A stretch of DNA of 31,476 nucleotides, from positions 1 to 31,476 of the forward strand of contig CAIIXF020000092.1 of NCBI GenBank assembly GCA_903813345.2, read 5' to 3'. The position numbers and the translations under genes are program-made. The notes below the pieces were generated by a model. That model searched no databases. It had not been told where the DNA came from and saw only the letters and a program-made list of their open reading frames with translations. The DNA is from Owenia fusiformis (Eukaryota > Annelida > Polychaeta > Sabellida > Oweniidae). Positions 29,825-31,476 of this stretch are shown here, piece by piece; within the stretch, counting starts at the first letter, position 1, and each line of letters begins with the position of its first letter.

Positions 29825-30929
29825 TGTAGCACCCCAGGGGCAGTGCGCTCTTTGCTTATAAGTGGTGGTAGTGTAGCAAATAAAATAGCACAACCTACTC
29901 CCGGGGGCGCCACGGGTAATCCCCAAATGACGCTCCCTCACTGAAGCCGCCAAACGGGAAAAAGCAAACAGACTAATTAATTTAATTTTAATATCAAATA
30001 ATAGAACATAACTTTTATTTACTAAAATTACATGGATTTGCTTGATGATAATAAAGAAAACAAATTCCAATAATTAATATGAAATGTAATACAGATCAAG
30101 GAGAATTACAGATGCGCTAATAGGTGAGAAGGCTGAAAGAGCGCAGATAAATGCAATGTCATGTTGCGACTTCTTAGCCGCTCTCCTGAGGGAGAACTGG
30201 CAGCGCTGCTAGGTTGGTTGATCGCTCCTAGTGCAGCTACATTCCCAACGCTCGGCCGAGCGGGAGGGGGTAGCGCAGAAAGACAGCAACATTCCAATGC
30301 CAGCCATGACTTCCAAAATAAAATCAATTAATGTAAATAACAGTGTTCATTTAATAAAAGAATTTGCCACTGCTCATCCTGGGATCCTGCAGGTATTAAA
30401 GTTAAATAAACTGATGAGTTTTTCATTTCGAATTCTTTTCTCTTTTCAATGTGAATTTTAGCATAACATTACATGAACAAGAATGAAATAAAAGATGATG
30501 AGCTTACCAAAATACTGATTGATCCAAATAATATCCAAAAAAGGTGATTAAATCCATTAAATGAAGATAAAAATGAGAAAACTAAAACTACATCTTGTCC
30601 CTGCAAAATCCCAGCAGAAGAGACAGATAACTTGATCAGAGCTGTGAACAAGCTAGGAACTGGCAAAATCTCATCAGTGGCCAAATAATCACTGTACAAA
30701 ATCAAATGGAGAGTTTTATAGACACAATTACAAGGTGTTAAACAGTGAATCTGCAAACTGACAAAGTATTACACAGTCGCTAAAAATAGATTGTTTTGAT
30801 GTCTGAGAAAAACTCATTAACAATAAGAGGAATATCTTCTCAATGATGATGCATTAAATTATTTAATTACAAATCTAATTAATAAATAAAAATAAAAGTA
30901 ACGGCACAAAATATGGTTGGGTCGTTACA
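29825..30929 (-). repeat. 5' LTR (minus orientation)
   Basis: 1105 bp copy of the other LTR, offset 3470 bp. The outer edge is followed by the GTAT target duplication. Confidence 0.88.
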
Positions 30930-30933
30930 GTAT
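30930..30933. repeat. GTAT target-site duplication, right
   Basis: Pairs with 26351-26354. Confidence 0.75.
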
Positions 30934-31089
30934 CATAAAGAGATGAAAAATATGTTAAGAAAAATAGATAAATGAGAGCTTCACTTTTTATAGAATCTTT
31001 ATGAACATACTCCTATGTATATACCCTAGTCAACTTATTTCAGTTTGGGATCGTACTATGTTTACAAATACGTATTGTACATGTATGCA

Positions 31090-31287
31090 GTGATCTTCCC
31101 GCATTAAAGCAAGTGGGCGCAGCACCCACCTGAGATTTTTAAAATAGGCATGCCCCCATCTGAAAATCCATTTGCACTCACTTGAAATTGAGAAAAATCA
31201 TAAAAATTACATATTTTGACCAATTTTTGTCTGGATTGTGAAAATGAGAATTTTGCACACACCTGAGAAAAAACCTGGGGAGATCAC
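31090..31287. repeat. 198-bp short TIR repeat (MITE-like)
   Basis: The ends GTGATCTTCCC and GGGGAGATCAC are near-exact reverse complements. The interior repeats a GCAGCACCCACCTGAGA / CACACACCTGAGA theme and is non-coding. Confidence 0.5.
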
Positions 31288-31306
31288 ATGTATGTGTATC
31301 CATATT

Positions 31307-31476
31307 CTTTATTGCCCTTTATGAAAAAGGAGATACAAAAATATGTGTCATCACGATTTTATTTTGTTCATCGCGTGCGAAATAAATGATAGTTAAGTTT
31401 ATGTATATTAAATCACTTGCGGAGATTAATACATGTACATATATGTATATAAAATAATTTATATACTGTCATCATG
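31307..31476 (-). mobile_element. 3' terminus of a second LINE of the same family, running off the window
   Basis: CTTTATTGCCCTTTATGAAA with AGGAGATAC matches the LINE 3' ends at 12701 and 19438 and is in the same orientation. The similarity beyond about 31340 is weak, so this may be only a short 3' fragment. Confidence 0.45.

Larger units (their letters stand above)
26355..30929 (-). mobile_element. Non-autonomous LTR retrotransposon
   Basis: Two 1105-bp direct repeats (26355-27459 and 29825-30929) begin TGTAGCACC and end GTTACA on the plus strand, thus TG...CA on either strand. The 2365-bp interior has no gag, protease, RT or integrase. The minus orientation is supported by a polypurine tract (AAAGAGGGGAGG) just before the minus-strand TGTAACGACC, and by TTGGTCAGGCAGCGGTGG just after the 5' LTR, which contains GGCAGCGGTGG as in the complement of tRNA-Leu 3' ends (from memory). 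GTAT is duplicated at the flanks. I saw no difference between the LTRs, so the insertion is recent. Confidence 0.88.

Overview
The window is metazoan nuclear DNA: split genes with GT-AG introns, several classes of transposon, AT-rich spacers and no bacterial-style operons. Recurrent ACATGTACAT-type strings, the style of the LINEs and a TNF ligand/receptor pair fit a marine lophotrochozoan, most likely a bivalve mollusc. That assignment is inference.

Host genes lie in the left third. A four-exon TNF-receptor-superfamily gene (minus strand, 5267 to 1009, model of 309 residues) has two cysteine-rich domains, one membrane span and a short tail with no death domain. About 2.1 kb away, and divergently transcribed, is a three-exon TNF-ligand gene (plus strand, 7367 to 10653, model of 303 residues) with an N-terminal signal-like segment, a basic stalk and a complete TNF homology domain. 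The spacer between them holds a decayed copy of the ligand's exon 1 with a perfect kappa-B-like decamer, and a 768-bp inverted-repeat element.

The centre is dominated by a tandem duplication of about 6.74 kb: 8539-15276 and 15277-22013. I found only four substitutions and one 1-bp indel between the copies. The left breakpoint falls inside the 40-bp loop of an inverted repeat with 164-bp arms, and the joint has 2 bp of microhomology. Each unit holds the last coding exon of the TNF ligand, a roughly 280-bp foldback palindrome, several TIR elements and the 3' half of a LINE. The second TNF exon has no upstream exons of its own.

The right part is nested mobile DNA. A minus-strand LINE (3' end near 19438, coding to about 26210) is split in its endonuclease by a 1.75-kb TIR element with TA target duplication. 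Next to the LINE's 5' end is a non-autonomous LTR retrotransposon (26355-30929) with 1105-bp LTRs that look identical, a GTAT target duplication and no gag or pol. The window ends with a small TIR repeat and the 3' terminus of another LINE of the same family.

If both immune genes are expressed, the locus may be a linked ligand-receptor cassette whose ligand 3' end was recently duplicated by a palindrome-associated rearrangement. The coding models and repeat boundaries are read from the sequence; receptor-ligand pairing and regulation are inference.
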